In this document: piece by piece, positions 57,759 through 64,000 of the stretch
Layout of the letters: the number at the start of each line of letters is the position of its first letter
Numbering within the stretch: position 1 is the stretch's first letter
Origin: Nitrospirota bacterium
Lineage (GTDB): Bacteria; Nitrospirota; Thermodesulfovibrionia; UBA6902
Direction: 5' to 3'
NCBI GenBank assembly: GCA_016234115.1
Contig: JACRHD010000008.1
Coordinates: 62,001-126,000, forward strand
DNA: 64,000 nt
The notes under the pieces: model-generated
Databases searched by the model: none
What the model saw: only the letters and a program-made list of their open reading frames with translations
Told to the model about the DNA's origin: nothing
Translations under genes and position numbers: made by a program

Positions 57759-58040
57759 CTACTCAGTCACGATCAGGTCTTTTATCTTCGCGAAAATTTC
57801 ATCTCCTATTCCCTTGACGTTTTTGACCTCATCGATGCTCTTGAATTTGCCGTTCTGCTCCCTGTAGCTTATTATCGCCTCGGCCTTCTTCTTGCCGAGA
57901 CCCGGAAGCGCCGTAAGCTCCCTGACCGCAGCCTGATTTATATTCACCGGAGGTTTTTCACCCTCGGCAAATGCAGTTGCGGTGAAAAGGAATACCGCGA
58001 TCAACATAAGAGTTACCATACGAACAAAGTTACTTTCCAT
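57759..58040 (-). CDS. Secreted helix-hairpin-helix protein (ComEA-like)
   Basis: This 93-residue protein starts at ATG 58040 with a GGAGGG site upstream. It has a signal peptide to about residue 24 (FLFTATAFAEG), then two helix-hairpin-helix motifs, VNINQAAVRELTALPGLGKKKAEAIISYREQ and FKSIDEVKNVKGIGDEIFAKIKDLI. It is the DNA-binding domain of ComEA without the membrane anchor and linker. It may bind DNA in the periplasm for uptake or for nuclease protection. No competence gene is nearby. Confidence 0.88.
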   Translation of the reverse strand: MESNFVRMVTLMLIAVFLFTATAFAEGEKPPVNINQAAVRELTALPGLGKKKAEAIISYREQNGKFKSIDEVKNVKGIGDEIFAKIKDLIVTE

Positions 58041-58128
58041 GCCATGTCCCTCCTCTGATTGGTTGTAGTTGTCCCCCTTATTTGTCCCTTTACCTGCAGT
58101 CATTTGTGAAGCGTCATAATCGCTATCC

Positions 58129-58210
58129 GTCATGCCCGAGGTCGTAATCGGGCATCCATCCTTCGACAGGCTCAGGATGACAAGATTGTCATGGTGAGCT
58201 TGTCGAACCA
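58129..58210. repeat. GTCATTCCCG / TTCGACAGGCTC composite repeat
   Basis: GTCATGCCCGAGGTCG plus TTCGACAGGCTCAGGATGACA and the inverse GAGCTTGTCGAACCAT. It lies in the 499-base gap upstream of the XRE gene, which otherwise holds only the elements listed below. Confidence 0.75.
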
Positions 58211-58420
58211 TAGTTCTTCGTTATTTATGACTGAAAACCCAGCCGTCCCCGCTGAAGTGAGATTATTCTATACAAAAGCCCCCGGGCTTGTCCAGAGTTT
58301 TTCTTCATGGATGTTTTTCTTCATGGAAATTCACCTTGAAAATAAAGAGATGGCTTGCTTATGATATTGGACAGAACCCGGGCTCGACTCTATGTTTCAG
58401 TTGAATCAGAATAAAAAGGT

Positions 58421-58448
58421 AGAGGTGTCGCAAATTGCGACCACCTCT
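58421..58448. promoter_or_regulatory. Near-perfect palindrome upstream of the XRE gene
   Basis: AGAGGTG-TCGCAA and TTGCGA-CCACCTCT are mirrored arms with no T run, 90 bases upstream of the XRE start. It may be a regulator site or the arm of a structured leader. Confidence 0.4.
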
Positions 58449-58484
58449 AAAAGCTGAAGTATTCTCCAATCATGGCCATAATTA

Positions 58485-58522
58485 TTGAAGTCCGCCTTTT
58501 AATGTTGTATGATAATTACAAC
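58485..58522 (+). promoter_or_regulatory. Promoter and operator of the XRE/ImmA pair
   Basis: TTGAAG (58485-58490) and TATGAT (58508-58513) are 17 bp apart. GTTGTA-N7-TACAAC (58504-58522) is an inverted repeat over the -10 and the start site, the expected position for an autoregulating XRE repressor. Confidence 0.6.
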
Positions 58523-58539
58523 AGAAGGAGGGTAAGCAT

Positions 58540-58902
58540 ATGACGTTTGGAGAATTCTTCAATATAAAAAGAAGGGACCTCGGATTGACTTTGAGGGAAT
58601 TTTGCAGACAAAACGGATTCGATGTAGGAAACATGAGTAAAATGGAACGGGATTTATTGTCGCCGCCGCAGGACAGAGAAAAACTTGAAACGTACGCAAA
58701 GGCATTGAAGATAAAAAAGGGTACTGACGACTGGATCAATTTTTTTGATCTTGCCAGTGTGTTCAGCGGCAGAATACCTGAAGACATTATGAGGGACGAA
58801 AAGATTGTGTCTGCGTTACCGCTTCTTTTCAGGACCATTAAAGACAAGGCTGTAACTGAAAAAGATTTAGATGACATCATTAAAACATTGAGAGACGAAT
58901 AG
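58540..58902 (+). CDS. XRE-family HTH regulator
   Basis: This 120-residue protein has an N-terminal helix-turn-helix (RRDLGLTLREFCRQNGFDVGNMSKMERD) and a helical C-terminal part. It precedes an ImmA/IrrE-type protease by one base after its stop, a coupled pair found in mobile elements, toxin-antitoxin-like units and stress switches. ATG 58540 has GGAGGG upstream. An inverted repeat covers its promoter, so it probably represses itself until the protease removes it. Confidence 0.88.
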   Translation: MTFGEFFNIKRRDLGLTLREFCRQNGFDVGNMSKMERDLLSPPQDREKLETYAKALKIKKGTDDWINFFDLASVFSGRIPEDIMRDEKIVSALPLLFRTIKDKAVTEKDLDDIIKTLRDE

Positions 58903-58903
58903 A

Positions 58904-59521
58904 TTGGAAAGTCTTAAAGCGCCTATTCTGAATTACGAGCAGATATATCAGGAAGCTGAAAAGTTTCTAAAAGATAATCATCCTCAGAGAACTTTGCCGG
59001 TTCCCATCCATGAAATAATAGACATTAAGCTCGGCATACATGTAGTTCCCAAATTTATGATGGAGAAAAATATAGGTCTCGTAGGCTTCCTGTCAAACGA
59101 CTTTTCCACTATATATATCGATGAGAATGTTCATGACTATCAAGAGGCCCGTTTCCGCTTTACCCTTGCCCATGAAATTGGACATTTAATGCTTCATAAA
59201 AACATGTATAAGAATTTAGCCTTCAGAACGCCGGAGGAATGGAAGTCCATACAGTTGAGGCTGAAGGATGATGTCAGGAAATGGTTTGAATGGCAAGCCA
59301 ACTGTTTTGCCGGTCTTGTGCTTGTTCCAAGGGATGAACTCGGCAATCATGTCAACAATTGCATAAAAGCTATTGACGAAGAAGGAATCGGCTTAAACGA
59401 CAACTGGGATTTTGCATGGGAAAGCATAGCCGATTACCTTGCGAGAGAGATATTCAGCGTGTCCCCGGAAACGATACTGAGCAGACTGCACTATGACAGG
59501 ATTAGGGAACGGTATAAATAG
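58904..59521 (+). CDS. ImmA/IrrE family metallopeptidase
   Basis: This 205-residue protein has the zinc motif H90-E-I-G-H94 in FTLAHEIGHLML, an ANCFAGLVLVPR block near 132-143 that carries the usual third part, and a helical C terminus. Family members cleave a paired XRE repressor under stress. The start is TTG 58904, inferred from position and from the absence of a better in-frame codon; the ribosome site is weak, so translation is probably coupled. Confidence 0.9.
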   Translation: MESLKAPILNYEQIYQEAEKFLKDNHPQRTLPVPIHEIIDIKLGIHVVPKFMMEKNIGLVGFLSNDFSTIYIDENVHDYQEARFRFTLAHEIGHLMLHKNMYKNLAFRTPEEWKSIQLRLKDDVRKWFEWQANCFAGLVLVPRDELGNHVNNCIKAIDEEGIGLNDNWDFAWESIADYLAREIFSVSPETILSRLHYDRIRERYK

Positions 59522-59589
59522 AGACTCTTATACTCTACCCACAGCCTTTTTTTCGTCATAAAGCGATTTATTTAATGCTACAATATTAA

Positions 59590-63391
<3,802 letters not shown>

Positions 63392-63696
63392 TTTGCCGGG
63401 AGTGATTACGGCCAGGCATTCCGCTGAAACTCTTAGCGGTCAACAAATCATATGCATCTTCATAAATCTTTCTTATATAAGCATTTTTCGCTCTTGACTT
63501 CCCCCCCTTCAAGGTGTAATAAAAAATTACAATATCCTCGTCCTCGTCTGCTCGTGACTACCTTCATCGGCAAAGGGGACAACGGGAGAAATATCGGAAT
63601 GACAGGGCAGAGGATACGTATCAGGCAATCAGCGGGCGGCCTTATTGTCGCCATTCAATAGATAATATCATCAACACAAAATCAGAAGGAGGAGGT

Positions 63697-64000
63697 ATGC
63701 GAATATTCGGAATTATTCTGGTCTTGCTCTTATTAGCGACGCCGGCACTGACCTTTGCGGAAAAGGCGAAGACTGTCGATGAGCTTGCCGCAATGTATGA
63801 CGTCGGCCCGTGCAAGGATTGCCATGCAAAGATTTTTGATGAATGGTCCAAATCCATTCACTCCAGGTCCCTTGTCGGCACCGGCTCCACAATGGGGGCC
63901 ATGAAAGGCATGATCGATCCCGCTCTCTTGAAGACTTTCACACAGTCGGGGGCAAAGGACATCAAAGACATAAAGGTGGAGCACTTTGCCTTCTGTTTTA
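63697..64000 (+). CDS. Cytochrome c family protein (partial)
   Basis: The gene starts at ATG 63697 with AAGGAGGAGGT just upstream and runs past the window end. The N terminus (MRIFGIILVLLLLATPALTFAEK) is a signal peptide. The first haem site is CKDCH at residues 46-50, in YDVGPCKDCHAKIFDEWSKSIHSRSLVG. That pattern resembles the first haem of multihaem cytochromes of the c554 or NrfA-associated type, but the rest is missing, so the class is open. The 305-base gap before it holds no gene I can support. Confidence 0.85.
   Translation, partial: MRIFGIILVLLLLATPALTFAEKAKTVDELAAMYDVGPCKDCHAKIFDEWSKSIHSRSLVGTGSTMGAMKGMIDPALLKTFTQSGAKDIKDIKVEHFAFCF

Noticed and set aside
63392-63696. A small protein between the GT39-like and cytochrome genes
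   Set aside because: Short frames exist on both strands but lack ribosome sites and recognisable motifs.

Overview
The window looks like a chromosomal stretch of an anaerobic or facultatively anaerobic Gram-negative bacterium with many two-component systems and c-type cytochromes. Gene style suggests Nitrospirota (Thermodesulfovibrionia-like) or a deltaproteobacterial relative. Pointers are an atpB-atpE pair with no F1 genes beside it, an Arr/Ttr-type molybdoenzyme operon, FmdE, multihaem cytochromes, large GAF/PAS kinases and an O-antigen-type ABC exporter. No 16S or 23S gene is present, so the phylum is an inference.

Layout. 1-1.3 kb: tail of a sensor kinase and its Rcp1-like receiver, split by a DUF559 gene sitting among C-tract/G-tract palindromes. 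1.4-5.6 kb: small Cys protein, ftsY, cold-shock protein, atpE-atpB and an orphan 5S rRNA, with clear terminators and promoters. 5.9-17.3 kb: a secreted protease/propeller/beta-barrel protein, a receiver, a 1027-residue multi-sensor kinase, galT, an RNase Z-like hydrolase, a kinase-like protein, a universal stress protein and FmdE. 17.5-30.7 kb: the main respiratory module. It holds a double PhnD-like binding protein, a histidine kinase and an NtrC-type activator, then a sigma-54-type promoter and a TAT-exported molybdopterin oxidoreductase with its four-cluster Fe-S subunit. A TorD-type chaperone, a second Fe-S protein, a ModE-like regulator, a MoeA-like protein and MoaA follow. The likely logic is oxyanion sensing, sigma-54 activation, enzyme assembly and cofactor supply in one locus. 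The catalytic subunit most resembles respiratory arsenate reductase ArrA.

30.7-36.9 kb: tRNA-Ala, a CadC/CadA-type metal efflux pair with a clear operator, a tetrahaem cytochrome with DsbA, and tsaB-rimI. 36.9-49.5 kb: a minus-strand glycan cluster with glycosyltransferases, WecB, two sulfotransferases, a deleted cysC remnant and Wzt/Wzm. 49.9-53 kb: a membrane TPR protein, a DPM1-like glycosyltransferase and DUF2304. 53.2-64 kb: tandem USP, a JAMM peptidase beside two cysteine synthases, DUF2059, a secreted helix-hairpin-helix protein, an XRE/ImmA pair, ligA, a GT39-like membrane protein and the start of a cytochrome.

The most striking genome-wide feature is the density of short palindromic repeats of at least six families. 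They sit in almost every longer gap, nest inside one another, form gene 3' ends and interrupt coding sequences in frame. The membrane TPR protein carries three such insertions. One repeat family also flanks the DUF559 nuclease-fold gene, which suggests a link between that gene and the spread of the repeats.
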